Assembly: GCF_030272615.1 (NCBI RefSeq)
Contig: NC_081406.1
Coordinates: forward strand, 116,279,783 to 116,343,782
Source of the DNA: Cryptomeria japonica
Lineage: Eukaryota; Streptophyta; Pinopsida; Cupressales; Cupressaceae
Reading direction: 5' to 3'
Length of the DNA: 64,000 nucleotides
The notes under the pieces were generated by a model that searched no databases, was not told the origin of the DNA, and was given only the letters and a program-made list of their open reading frames with translations. Below, piece after piece: positions 9,557 to 21,348 of the stretch; position 1 is the stretch's first letter, and every line of letters starts with the position of its first letter. Made by a program: the position numbers and the translations under genes.

Positions 9557-11521
9557 ATGGTTAAATTTGATTCACTCCCTACTCCAATGTTTGAAGGTTC
9601 AAACTACTTTGTTTGGAGTTGTAGAATGGAAGTCTACCTGTCCTCCTTAGGCTATGATGTATGGATGTCAGTTGTTAATGGTCTCTTTAGTCTTGTCAAT
9701 CTGCCCGCCGGTCCTAAAGAAGAAAGAAGATCTAAGTGCAATGCTAAAGCCATGAAAGCTATACTCAATGGAATGTTCGATGATGTTTCTTCAAAGGTGG
9801 ATAAGTGCAAGTCTAGAAAGAGCATATGGGACAAATTGAAGAAGCTCTATGGAAATGAACCTAGCACTATAGAACCAATTTGTGAAAGCAAGAAGAGAAA
9901 TGGAACACATGAATATACAGATGATGGATCTAGATTAGTCAAAGCAATGATGTGGAGGAAACTCATCTCTTCATGGCTCAAGAGACAAAAAGTGAGATGC
10001 ACACATCAAAAAGGGATAATAAAGATCAATCCTATTGGCAAGATGTGTTTGGCAGTGATGAAGATGATGAAGAAGAAGATGAAGATAAAATTGATCTTGA
10101 AGGAGAACTTGTAAGTGTACTCGAGGAGCTTATTAGAGTAAGAAAAGAATACAAGATGTTCAAGAATGTTTCTATTGTGGAACAAAACCGGTTGATTAAA
10201 AGCCTTCAAGAGTCAAACTCAACCATTGCCAATCTGAATGCACAAGTGGATGATGCAAAAAGGGTGAGTGTAGAATCAAAATCATATCTGCATATCAAGA
10301 AGTGTGGGTGCAAAGATTTAGAATTAGAGCTAGAGAAAAAGGACAAAGAATGTCAAAAGTTAAAAGGAGAGTTGGAGAATCTCCAAAAAGACCTTAAGAA
10401 GTGCCAAGATGAGCTCAAGGTGGGGATTTGGTATGAAGGCAACTCTCAAGCCTTGGAAAAGATATTGAATAAACAAAAACACTCCAAGGATATCGAAGGA
10501 ATAGGATATGATATCAGTGAATTCTCCACAAGCAAGGACATCTCCATCAAAGAGATCCAGTTTATCTCCTCAAGTGGAAATAACAAAGGTCAGAACTTCA
10601 CAGTAAGAAATGCTCCTATGAAGAAGGTTGACCTAACTACAACCAATGAAGACATGAGGATGAAGACTAGTGCTACAAGGAAGAATAATGTTGACCCTAA
10701 AGAGAAGGGGAAGCTGAGAGGAGAGGGCTTCATCATAAATAAGAACATCAAGAAGACCTCCTACTGGTAGAAGACAAAGAAATGTTGCTGCCCACAAGAC
10801 AAAGCATGTGTGGGAAAATAAGGGATTAGATGAAAGGACTGTAGTGATCGGACAACTCAAGAAAAGTCCCCAAAGAAGTGGAAATGGAGAAGCCAAACTG
10901 CTAAGATCACCCCATGCTTGGCAGAATAAATTTGTAAGCTATAAACCCTCTTTCTTTGGTTACTATTTTTCATGCAAAGATTATGGTCATAGGGAAAGTG
11001 AATGTAGGAAAAGGTCTGAAAATGGTCAAGTTGCATTCTCTAGGAATAGGAATGCAGTTCCTCATAGATGTCCTAGACATGGACATAATAGTTCATGTTG
11101 TAGTCCCATGCATAGATCTACTCCCATCTATGAAAGGTTGAGTCCATTAGCTGCTTCAAGAAATGTGAAAATTATGTGTTATATCTGCAATGGATTTGGC
11201 CATAGAAGTCATGAATGTAGGAAGAAGAACTTTCAGTCATATGGCAACTGGTGTACTAGCTATGCTCAATATGGAAGTGGTTATAGAGCATATGAGAATC
11301 AAATACCTGCATGGAACAAAAGGAGAAGTCTCCCTGTAAGAACAATAAATCTACCGGTTCTAGTAGTTGGTTATATCAGCATGATCAAGAGAAGAAGATC
11401 AAACCGGTGTGATGGTCCTCCAATAATTTGTCTAACAGGAATACAATATGCTACTAAAACAAGGTTTTTGGTCATACTACAAAATCTTGTGGTGCAAAGA
11501 CCAGTCAATAGAAGAAAGTAA
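9557..11521 (+). pseudogene. Broken copia-type gag of element 2
   Basis: Three frames carry successive parts of one gag protein. 9557-9950 encodes the N-terminal domain (FDSLPTPMFEGSNYFVWSCR, then SIWDKLKKLYGNE), the UBN2-like part of copia gag. 9952-10770 encodes an acidic run (DEDDEEEDED) and a long Lys/Glu coiled coil (QKLKGELENLQKDLKKCQDE). 10808-11521 encodes two knuckle-like motifs, CKDYGHRESEC (first Cys pair incomplete) and CYICNGFGHRSHEC (complete CX2CX4HX4C). The start at 9557 is preferred because it matches the beginning of the gag homology. Much of the middle gag domain seems to be deleted around 9880-9950. The product would be a particle protein, but this copy cannot make a full one. 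Confidence 0.8.
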
Positions 11522-12936
11522 GACTTGCTCCAAAGACTGCAAATGAGAAAAGGAGTGAGGTCAAGCAGGTATGGAGGAAGAAGGAAGAAAATACAACCAT
11601 GGGCAAGCACTATGCATTCAATGAACATGTGATATCTCCTAAGGCTTAAAGGAGATGTAGGACCTTAGGGGGAGCTACATATTGATCATATTATTCACCC
11701 CCAAATTTGGAAAGGACAAATGTGGGGACATATTGCTACCAGCACATGGGAGAAGATGAGATGGTAGTGTGTGTAGTTAGTGCCTTGGTTACAGATCTAC
11801 ATATGGGCGATGAATCACTGTTGCTAGTGTCAATGGACAAAAATTGGTATAAGAGGCATTCGACTCAGGAAGGTAGAGTTGAGTAGAGGAAATTGTCCCC
11901 ATGGAAATCTTGGTTTGGTATAGTAAACCAGTATGTATAGTATGTTACCGGTATGAATACTAACTAGTATTGCAGATTATGATCTGTGCAGTGACTCTCA
12001 TGGCTTGGACTGAGGAGATTATGTCTCGGGTAATATTGGAGAAGAATTGAGTGACAATGTGTTGGTCTGGTAGCTAATCTCATATGTATACATCATTATG
12101 ATTTAGCGGGTTTGATAATTGACATGATAATGATGTGGTTTGGCATTGTCGTCATATAAGATCATGTCATAAGTTGTGATAGATATCATGGAGCTGAAAA
12201 ATCATTAGTTGATCATGTATGCTCAATTTTATTGGTACAAGGTACAAATTGGATCTCTGGTTTAGAACCTGATAGGCAAATATGATCTAAGATTTGTGGC
12301 TCAGGGGGAGTTCACAGCCATATTTTCTAATTGGTATCAGGCATTCTAGACATAGGGGCAAATCAAGTAGTTGTTTAACACTACCGATATGTTTGTGACT
12401 TTGGGAAGTGCTCATCAGTCCCGGTTTGTGATTTCCTTTAGTGTCTATTCAATTTGTACTTAATTGAAATCACAATTGGACCATCAAGTGAAAGGAACAC
12501 TAGGTTGGTGTACAGGGAGAGTTGATAAAAAGGGAGAGTTACCTGCACAGGGGGAGAACTTTATTTGGTATCAGAGAATATAGAAGTAATATCAAATTGG
12601 TATCAATGTTGACATCATCAATTGGTATCAGTAAATTGGTGTCAGAATAACTTCCTGCATACCAAAAAGGAGGAGAAGATGCAGTCTGACCGATAGGTAA
12701 GTGAAATTCACTGACACACTTTTTAACAATTGGTATCAAATTGGTATACACAATTGGTGTCAGTTGGTATCTGAGAACTCTATCTCAAGTGTTGTTGGTT
12801 GAGGGGATGTAGAGTGAAATAGTCAAAGGGGGAGAAGCAACTGGTAGAAAGTTCTATTGATACCCTTTTTCATTGTGTCAAAGGGGGACAAAAACCTAGT
12901 AGTATATCAGATACTACAAGTGTTGACATCAATGCC
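11522..12936 (+). other. 3' non-coding internal region of element 2
   Basis: No coding frame is visible. Two features stand out. Copies of TTGGTATCA, the core of the element's own primer site, recur at 12331, 12565, 12597, 12622 and 12730, with variants near 12636 and 12741. Polypurine-like runs AAAGGGGGA occur at 12825-12837 and 12880-12890, ahead of the true one next to the LTR. Confidence 0.6.
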
Positions 12937-12948
12937 AAAGGGGGAAAT
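12937..12948 (+). other. Polypurine tract of element 2
   Basis: AAAGGGGGAAAT lies immediately before the LTR start TGTTGGCATTG at 12949. Confidence 0.88.
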
Positions 12949-15283
12949 TGTTGGCATTGTGTTGTCATTGATGTCAACCAGTATAGCATGTTATCGATAT
13001 AGTATGTCAACCGGTATAGGTATCATGGATGTCAACTAATATAGCCAACTGGTATGCAAGTCAGTGTCCCTAGTATACAAGTTGTTGTTGGGGAAGAGGA
13101 AACTGGTAGTCGGTATACATGTTGATGTTAACCAGTAAGAAGGCACTGGAGATTATTAGCATTATGGAAAGGTCAACAAGTGAGTAAGGTGTTGACATTG
13201 TGTTGTTGCCAACTGGTAATCATGTGACTGGTAAGAAAGAAAGGTTGAACCAATAAAGAATGAGCAGGCAACCGGTATACAGTTTGGTTGATGTCATACA
13301 ATAGGACTCCCATTGGATAAAGATGTTGTCATAGGTTGAAGAGAACAATGACATAGAGTGTGCTCAACCAAGTCATGTGTTTTGGTTAAAGATGCCTCTT
13401 CTCAAAAAGGAAAGTCATATTGGTGGATGTTAGAAGAAGAGAGATCAATGTGATGATAACTGATTCCCACTAGTTATTTATCAGCAGGTGACAAGGATCC
13501 ACTTTCATCAGGCGATTGGCAAGTTGAGTGCAACGGTTCATCTACTCCCACTGGTAAGTGATAAAGCTCTCGGATAAGAGAGAGAATTTAAAGGCAAGTG
13601 ATTGAAAACTCACACCGGATGACCAAAGTGAATCATGAAGAAGCCTCCTGTATATGAAATCAGAGATGTGAACCAGATCAGCAAGGGAAAGTATGATGAG
13701 CTACCGGGATAGAAAAAGGAAGAGTATGAAGTGATGAGGTTGCCACCTTGGCAAACTGGTTGAGAGGAGAACCGATCAAATGAAGATGAAGGTAAGGTTT
13801 AGTAGTTGCAAACATGGAGTTACCAGAATGCCAATATCAATAGAGATCCTTGTTGATGAATGATGTCTGTGTTGTCATGTGATCGATATGATAGAATGTG
13901 TGCATTTAAGACTATTGACATGCTAGTGTCAATTGATAAGGATGTCAACTGACAAGAGACCAAAGAGGCAAAGGTGGAAATCTCTCATCAAATGGAAATG
14001 TACATTAGTGGCTCACTCTGAATGTATGATGAGGATTGACATGTTTGGTGACTGGGATAATGTATCCCATTGGCAGAGTAGGTGACTACATGGTTCAAAG
14101 GTTGTTTGGTCATTGCCTGAACGGTAGGGTAAGATGAACCGGTAGGTGTATACCCCGATTGTGTGTTTTGGTTGGTGACTTGTCTTGAACCAACATAGTG
14201 ATCTGAGGTGGATGCCGAAAAAGATGACACATGGATTCCAGGTGGCAATGTAGATAATTTAACATGTAGAGGGCGATGAATGAAGATTTAGTGCATTGAA
14301 TGAGGTAGGTGTCAATAACATATAAATAGGTTGACATTAAATAAAATTCACGAGTCGAGTGCAAAAGATTGCGGCTCAAAGAAGATCGAAGGACAAAGAT
14401 TTGATTCCAAGTGACATCATGATAGAAGTAGGATAGTTGATCGACTTGTTGATCTGGAGAAAGGAACAACGAGATCATTTAATGTGATTGATAGATGCAG
14501 GGTTGGTGATCAGTTTGCAGGTCACTAAATTTGGCAAGCATGTACTGGAAGGAAGAAAAATGACAAAGTTGAGTGATCTGTTGCAAGTGGTCAATCCCAG
14601 GAAAAATATCCGATCCAATATGCCTCATGGGTGATGAAAGAAACCCTAGCGTTCTAAGGTTGAATTGATGTTTTAGAGGGAAAGCACACATATAAATTCC
14701 TAGATCAAAGGTCATAGTTTATGATGTTGGATGCCAAATAGAGGAGAAGAAGAGTGTGTTAGTGCTTCATTTATTTATAGTGCAATATGTAGAAGATCCT
14801 AGTGACTTAGTGTTGGAGAAGCATAATCGGTAACATGGTTTAACAGAGGGTTTGACCGGTGAGGTTAAAGTAACCAGTAAGTTGCTAAATATTGCAGCAG
14901 TCAAGTGAACTGGTAGTGTTAGAATCGGTAAGAATGCACCAAAGAGTGAAGCGGTGTAGAGTGAATGTTAGCAGAGAACCGACATAGCACGTAGCAGGGT
15001 TTAACCGGTAACCAGGTGCATGGTCTGACAGTTAATCTAACTGGTAGAGTCTGAACCAATAAGGCAGAAGCAGTGGGAAAAGAAGAGAAGATAGAGTGTG
15101 ATAAAAGGTTAGACAAGGTAGAGACAGAGTAGAGGAAGAGTCAGAGAAGGTGAGTAGAGAACAGGTAGAGAACAAAGCAGAGGTGGACTAGTGAAGAGAT
15201 ATTTGTGAGAGTTATAAAGCTCATTTGTAACAGGGTTATTACTATTGTACTATTTTGATAACATTCATTGTAATCATTAAGTC
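12949..15283 (+). repeat. Right LTR of element 2 (3' end missing)
   Basis: It starts TGTTGGCATTG after the polypurine tract. From 13535 it aligns with the left copy from 7448, and the alignment stops at about 15283 in the sequence GTAATCATTAAGT. A TATA-like TATAAATTC is at 14691-14699. The final roughly 300 bp present at 9184-9483 are absent here. Confidence 0.85.
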
Positions 15284-16140
15284 CAAGGATGTTTCTTTTT
15301 GGGATGATCTAGAGGGATTTTGCTCAAGTTTTGAGACCGAACTAACAACTTCTGGTTAGTTGAATCAAGAGGAGGAAGAGGAAGATCTTACATTGCCAGC
15401 AGAGGCAATAAATTTTGAAGAGAAGAGGCATATCTCACAGGTGCCTATTTTGTCACCAAATCAGAAGAGAAAAGGGTAGGTCAACAGTGATGGCCTAAGT
15501 TTATCTCCTTCAAGAGGATGTCGTATTAGACATTTGGCTCAAACATGCAATTCACCCCTTCTCGTGCTTAATTCTAGGCATGAAGTTGAGCATCATGAAG
15601 AGGAGAAAGTTCCTTTTACCCATCGACCCTAGAAGGATAAAATTCAGACATGGGTGAGTTTCTTTGCTCTCAGGGTTTGGGAGGCATTCCAATAGTCTAT
15701 TGGATGCTTTTCAATTTTCTTTTCCTCGCTAATTTTCTATAGGCATGAAGAGTATCAGACGTTGGTCAAGAAAGGTAGCTACTTTGACAAGCCAGTCAAT
15801 GGATTTATTTAGCCATTTCATTGTGAGGCAATGTACATAATTAGTTTAGGTTCTTTTTAATTTTTTTCAGCTTTCCAAGAAGCGTGCGTGCACAGGCTAT
15901 TCTCTAGAATGGCGAGGTTTTGGCATTTTGTAGGGGGAGAGATTATCTTTTTGGTTTAGGTTTTGACTTTGTGCCCAATTGACTTAAGAGGCTACTGATC
16001 AATGTGTCAACCAGGCTTGTCACCCCCTCTTAGTCACCAAAAATGTTGGCAATTTTTGTGCCAACCTTAGCATAGCTCAGATCCAGGATTTCAATGTGGC
16101 TAACACATTACGCTAGTCAATACTATTAACACATCGTGTT
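15284..16140 (+). other. Unassigned interval between element 2 and the foldback region
   Basis: I find no convincing gene. Some frames read for 30-40 codons (for example a stretch rich in Glu after 15370 and one around 15640-15780), interrupted by stops, and could be a decayed retroelement, but I recognise no domain. The sequence CACCCCCTCTTAGT near 16022 resembles the C-rich run near the ends of copia LTRs in this window. Confidence 0.4.
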
Positions 16141-19138
16141 ATCGATCTCAATAGAGTTAGCTACTTCTTCATAGTTTTGTAGAGTCATATAACACGAGGT
16201 TTATATGATGTGTCAATAACATGATTGTTATTGACCGTCATGCCTCATATGTTACATTAGCATCTCGGGTCAATAGCATGTCGTGTTATTGACCGGGTTG
16301 TGTTATTGACCACCTCTGTCTACAAAGTGTTATTTGGCACCGAGGTGGGTCCCAGTCGGAATCTTTAGACAAAAGGGAGCAAAGAAAAAAGGTCTCGTGG
16401 GATAAGGTTGTGCAAGATAAGAAATACAAAGGCAGACGCGGCATTAACCCTTATCCCACGAAGGTTCAAAGACATCAACGACATCTCGCGGGATAAGAGG
16501 TTTGAGACAAGATGACATGTTTTCTCTTATCTCATAAGGATAAAAGAATACAAAGGTGATCATGTGAGATAATCTTTCTAAAAAAAAAGTATTCTTTTCC
16601 TTATCCCATGGGGAATCAAATGCAACAATGATGGTCCGCGGGATAAGGAATTGACCAAAGAAAAGAAGAGACCTTATCCTGTGAGGTAAGACAAAGATAT
16701 CAATAGGTCCATGGGATAAGAAAAGAAAGGGAAGAAATAGAAGAGACCCTTATCCCATGAAGTGAAGCTAAGAAGGCCCAACATGGCTTGTGGGATAAGA
16801 GAGGATTGAAGAAACAAAGAAAGCCTTATCCCGCAGGGTGGAAAAATCAGCATCATGAGCCCACAGAATAAAAAGAAAAGGTAAAATTCAAAGAGTCTTA
16901 TCCTGTGGGGTAAAAATAGACTCGTAGAGATGCTGTGGGATAAGAAGCAAAGGAGAAAATGTGACAAATTCATATCCCGTGGGGTAAAGAAAAGGCTCTA
17001 GGCGGGTCGCGGGTTAAGGAAATAAAGGCAGAAACAATGAGGATAATTATCCTGTGAGGTAAAAGTAGACCCATTGTGATGTCATCGGATAAGAAATCAT
17101 TGCAGTTGGTGATCAACACAACCAATGAAGTGTGGACCTGGGATGCCACGTTGGACATTTGTGATCGTCGGATCTTCATAAAGGCCCAATTTGATGGCCA
17201 CATTTTAATCTCCTTTTGGGCCTGTTGGGTTCTTGTATAGAGAGATCTCGTGCATCCATCTTCGCATGAAAACTAGCCAAGAATGTACAAAATTCTATTC
17301 TACTCAGCCATCTAAGTGTGAGTGAAAGTTGGGAATCAACACGGTCACTTACACTGCAGAAAACCAAAAGAGAATGCATTCAAACAAAGAGGTAAACACT
17401 TACACAAATTGTAAGAATTGAATAGAGGCAAGAAAGATAATTTTATTGATGAAAGGGTAAGGAAAATTTATAAATGTAGAGAGACAAGAATTTTGCATAA
17501 GAAAAACAAGGAGAGATCTTGTCAAAATGTTACAAAATTACTTTTATAGTTTAAGCATAACTCAAATGATTACAACTTGAGAAAACCCTAACCCCACCTA
17601 GGTTAGGTTACAAAAATCAAAGGAGAGGGAGAGATCAGATGTGAGATCTGATGGCATGGTGACACAACCTCTAAAGGCATCCTCTGCCTCTAGAAGAGAA
17701 AATATCCCTGCAAATCGGGGAAAATCGTGCATCTGGATGTGTCTCTATGTACTGGATGGTGTTTGCAAGCACAAAAAGTCTTCAAACTACATTGAAGAGG
17801 GCATGGGTGGCATTTGGAATCAGCAGCAGGCATCATGTTTGGAGTAATGACAGAAAGATCCGGTGGCTAGAGTGAGATTGGGTCCAAAATTGGGCCTTGA
17901 CTAAGCAAAATGAGGACCTCAACCATCAGGTTGACAACCACCCCTGAAAGATCATTCAAAACTCCAACGGTCACTAATAAATTGAATGTCTACCATCAAT
18001 TTGAGAGATTCACATGAAGATGGACGCACGAGATCTCTCCATACAAGCACCCAACAGGCCCAAAAGGAAATTAAAATGTGGCCATCAGATTGGGCCTTTA
18101 TGAAGATTCGACGATCGCAGATGTCCAACGTGGCACCCCAGGTCCATGCTTCATTGGCTGTGTTGATCACCGACTGCACTGAGTTCTTATCTGATGACAT
18201 CACAATGGGTCTACTTTTACCTCGCAGGATAATTATCCTCATTGTTTTTGCCTTTATTTCCTTAACCTGTGACTCACCTTGAGCCTTTGCTTTACCCCAC
18301 GGGATATGAATTTGTCACATTTTCTCCTTCTCTTATTATCCCACAGCATCTCTACGAGTCTATCTTTACCCCACGGGATAAGACTCTTTGAATTTTACCT
18401 TTTCTTTTTATTCTGTGGGCTCATGATGCTGATTTTTCCACCCTGTGGGATAAGGCTTTCTTTGTTTCTTCAATCCTCTCTTATCCCACGAGCCATGTTG
18501 GGCCTTCTCAGCTTCACTTCATGGGATAAGGGTCTCTTCTATTTCTTCCCTTTCTTTTCTTATCCCACGACCCTATTGATATCTTTGTCTTACCTCACGG
18601 GATAAGGTATCTTCTTTTCTTTGGTCAATTCCTTATCCCGCGGACCATCATTGTTGCCTTTAATTCCCCGTGGGATAAGGAAAAGAATTTTTTTTTTTCA
18701 GAAAACTTATCTCACATGACCACCTTTGTATTCTTTTATCCTTGTGAGATAAGAGAAAACATGTCATCTTGTCTCAAACCTCTTATCCCGCGAGATGTCG
18801 TTGATGTCTTTGAACCTTCGTGGGATAAGGGTTAATGCCTCGTCTGCCTTTGTATTTCTTATCTTGCACAACCTTATCCCATGAGACCTTTTTTCTTTGC
18901 TCCCTTTTGTCTAAAGATTCTGACTGGGACCCACCTTGGTGCCAAATAACACATTGTAGACAAAGGTGGTCAATAACACAACCCGGTCAATAACACGACA
19001 TGCTATTGACCTGAGATGCTAATGTAACATATGAGGCACGACGGTCAATAACAATCATGTTATTGACACATCATATAAACCTCATGTTATATGACTCTAC
19101 AAAACTATGAAGAAGTAGCTAACTCTATTGAGATTGAT
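16141..19138. repeat. Large inverted repeat (foldback region)
   Basis: The arm 16141-17272 is the reverse complement of 18011-19138 with roughly 90 percent identity by eye. The loop is 17273-18010. Outer ends match from ATCGATCTCAATAGAG on the left and CTCTATTGAGATTGAT on the right. Inside the arms a short motif recurs in alternating orientation: TTATCCC(A/G)(C/T)G(A/G)GG and (A/G)TGGGATAAG, about 18 copies in the left arm between 16397 and 17096, spaced about 30-45 bp. No flanking duplication is visible. Long inverted arms made of short subrepeats are known from foldback transposons, but I see no transposase and cannot name a family. Confidence 0.85.
17273..18010. other. Loop of the foldback region
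   Basis: This 0.74 kb spacer holds no convincing gene. It is AT-rich around 17400-17560. The plus ORF at 17641-17847 has no recognisable domain and is probably chance. Confidence 0.5.
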
Positions 19139-19405
19139 GAAGATATGGATGAAAATGATGTTGATGCTAACAATGTTGATGATAATGATGATGAATATGA
19201 ATATGTTGATGTTGAAAGTAATTTATCTAAACAATTCTCACAAGAATTAATCCTATCTCCTAGTAACAAAAAAAGAGATCCATCATTAGAGCATGGTCCT
19301 TGTTTGGAACTTGTGGTAGCTCCATCTACTGTGCTCAAAGTTGCCCCTCTTGCATATTATCCACCTTCCCAAAATAATGTTGAGAAGGATTGGGAGGTAG
19401 ATTAA
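19091..19405 (+). pseudogene. C-terminal gag fragment of an element 1 relative
   Basis: The frame encodes an acidic stretch (DEDMDENDVDANNVDDND) followed by a tail with EHGPCLELVVAPS, closely similar to the tail encoded at 1653-2078 on the minus strand. It lacks the rest of gag: upstream sequence is the right arm of the inverted repeat. The first codons lie inside the arm, so the inverted repeat and the element share a junction near 19138. Confidence 0.75.
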
Positions 19406-19434
19406 TTTCTTAATTAGCTTCATTTGTGCCATAG

Positions 19435-19486
<52 letters not shown>

Positions 19487-20169
19487 GTAACTTTCTTCTA
19501 TTTGTCATCCCTAGTGTTGTCTACTTGAGAACAATGCAAAGCATTAAGATCTCTTTTGGTCTCTCCCATGTTGACTCAAATGACACATGCACCCTTCCTC
19601 CATAGTGGTTCTACTTTCTTTGGGAGATGAGGACTATTCAATGAAAATATATACATGATATACATTATTTATCATAAGAGCATATTGACACTAGAGTTAA
19701 GTAGAGCACTTATGTGTTTTGTGTTTTGTGTTTTGTGTTTTGTGATAATTTTCCTTTGATTTGTCCTTCTTGGGGGCATACCATTGTGATAACATGCTTC
19801 TCTTTTGGATGAATGTATACAACCTTAAATCAATTTCTCTCATTGTGGCATACACAATCACTTTAATGTGGGGCCATACACTCCACTCAATGTTTCTCTT
19901 GATACTATAGTTACTTTGTAAACTTAGCCTTTTCCTTGGTAATTTTGGTATTTTTCTTTTCACGACTCATGGTAAGTAAACCTTACTAGGCTAGTAGTCA
20001 TGGTTCTCTTTCTCTTATGATGTTCCTTTTATCTTGATCTTGAAGTTGGAATATACCTAAAGTCCACTAGGGGATTGTTGTGTCTTGCCTCCTTAGCATC
20101 TTAATAAAAGTCTTTCAATGTGAACCTTTGTACTTTACTAAGAGTATGCTTAGTCTCATACTCCTACTA
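19406..20169 (+). other. 3' non-coding internal region of the element 1 relative
   Basis: No gene is visible. It includes a 44-bp TC microsatellite (19437-19480) and several GTGTTTT repeats near 19715-19740. Confidence 0.65.
19437..19480. repeat. (TC)22 microsatellite
   Basis: An uninterrupted run of 22 TC dinucleotides in the 3' non-coding part of the element. Confidence 0.97.
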
Positions 20170-20183
20170 AAGTGGGGGATAAA
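20170..20183 (+). other. Polypurine tract of the element 1 relative
   Basis: AAGTGGGGGATAAA directly precedes the LTR start TGTAGCATCC and is nearly identical to the tract of element 1. Confidence 0.85.
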
Positions 20184-21348
20184 TGTAGCATCCTATATTG
20201 TACTTCTTTACAATTTTGTTTGCATTTGGGTTCTCACATTGGAATTCATGCCCTAAGGCACGAATAGGACCTGATTCTACTCATATTATGCAATTTTGTC
20301 ACCATTTTTACTTCACACATCATCCTGCCCCTTGATTTTGATCTCGGATTGGGTAGGACTAGCATGGTCCCCTTAGAACCAAAGCTCCCAATGCCCTATT
20401 CCCCCCAATTAGGACCTAATGTTGGGCCCCTTAATGGTCATGTGATTTGAGTGGGAATTCTAGGCATGTGTCGGATCATGTCCAAAAGTTAAGTTGTTTT
20501 TGATGAGCAAGTATAAAAGGAAGTTGACCCCTCTCATTTTGATATACAATTGGAATTCAATAATCATATTGATCAATCAATTCAAGCAATCAAGAATTCA
20601 ATTTTAAGTGAGCAAGCAATTAGTATTCTTTCAAGAATTGGAGTAGAGATAAATTTAAGATCTATGATTTGATTATGACATTTATGTTCTATTTTATTGA
20701 AGACTTCATGAAACCCTAATCATGTGTGGAGAAAAACAAAACTTCACAAGGAGGTATAACATTTGTGTTTCAGTTATTATTTAGCATCTCCCTCAAATGG
20801 ATAAAATTTCCATTACTTCAATATAATCGTATTTCATTTCTATTGCATGACCTAAGGCAAACACCTATTATCAACCAATTTCCCTTCTCTAGTGTGCACA
20901 AAAATTGCTACCAAGCTGCAATCTTCAGAATAAGCTTTATTTACAATGAAAAATCGATCCCCCATTGGAATGTGAAAAGTGCAAAGGGCTGGAGCAATGA
21001 CCACACTAATCCTGACAAATCAGGAGCTCCTTATGGGAACAAATATGAATATATTTTCATTTCTCAGATCCAAGTTCATGGCTCGATTTGAAAACTATAG
21101 CTTATGGTTCATGTGTTTTTCATCAATTCTAGCACATTTACCCAAATTTCAACATTTTTCACAATTCAACTTAAAAGAGGGCAATCAAATCAAACCTAAT
21201 TAATCCAATAGGATTCTCAGTCTTATCCTTGTTGATTTGTGGCTAGATCCATTGGGTTTATGCTCCCTCCTTAATGTAAAGGTCCTCAAGTAAAAATTAG
21301 CAGTTTTCATACATCTAATGGTGGAAACCCTAATTTTTCACATTTACA
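20184..21348 (+). repeat. 3' LTR of the element 1 relative (about 1165 bp)
   Basis: It starts TGTAGCATCC and ends TTTTTCACATTTACA, matching the TGTA/TACA ends and the final TTTTTCCGCTTTACA of the element 1 LTR. A TATA box (TATAAAAGG) is at 20512-20520. The internal sequence is much diverged from element 1, so it is another subfamily. The plus frames at 20726-21203 in it are chance ORFs. Confidence 0.75.

Larger units (their letters stand above)
7448..15283 (+). mobile_element. Element 2: copia-type LTR retrotransposon without pol, interrupted on the left by element 1
   Basis: A left LTR remnant (7448-9483), an initiator-Met-type primer site, a broken gag, a non-coding 3' region, a polypurine tract and a right LTR (12949-15283) are in order on the plus strand. 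The LTR starts TGTTGGCATTG and ends GTGTTCAACA. The internal part is only 3.5 kb and has no protease, integrase or reverse transcriptase. The first 586 bases of the left LTR are absent from this side and should lie beyond element 1, outside the window. The right LTR stops matching at about 15283, so its last 300 bases are lost or displaced. Full LTR length would be about 2.6 kb, long for copia. Confidence 0.85.
19139..21348 (+). mobile_element. 3' end of a gypsy-like element related to element 1
   Basis: The order on the plus strand is gag tail, 3' non-coding region, polypurine tract and LTR, as in element 1. The 3' non-coding part aligns with the reverse complement of 911-1650 (for example the CTTCTATTTGTC and GTTGTCTACTTGAG blocks). 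The 5' part of the element is missing. Confidence 0.8.

Noticed and set aside
15284-16140. Possible host gene with exon-like short frames
   Set aside because: No frame exceeds about 40 codons without a stop and no domain is recognisable; too weak to call.
18279-18605. Plus-strand 108-codon ORF with hydrophobic runs as a small membrane protein
   Set aside because: It lies in the right arm of the inverted repeat and a similar ORF (16674-16973) is found on the other strand in the left arm; it is a translation of the TTATCCC array.
16141-19138. Interpretation as a MITE or Helitron
   Set aside because: Arms are far too long for a MITE, no short target duplication is visible, and there is no Helitron CTRR end or helicase.
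20726-21203. Overlapping plus ORFs (121 and 74 codons) as a host gene
   Set aside because: They sit within an LTR between its TATA box and its end and show no domain.
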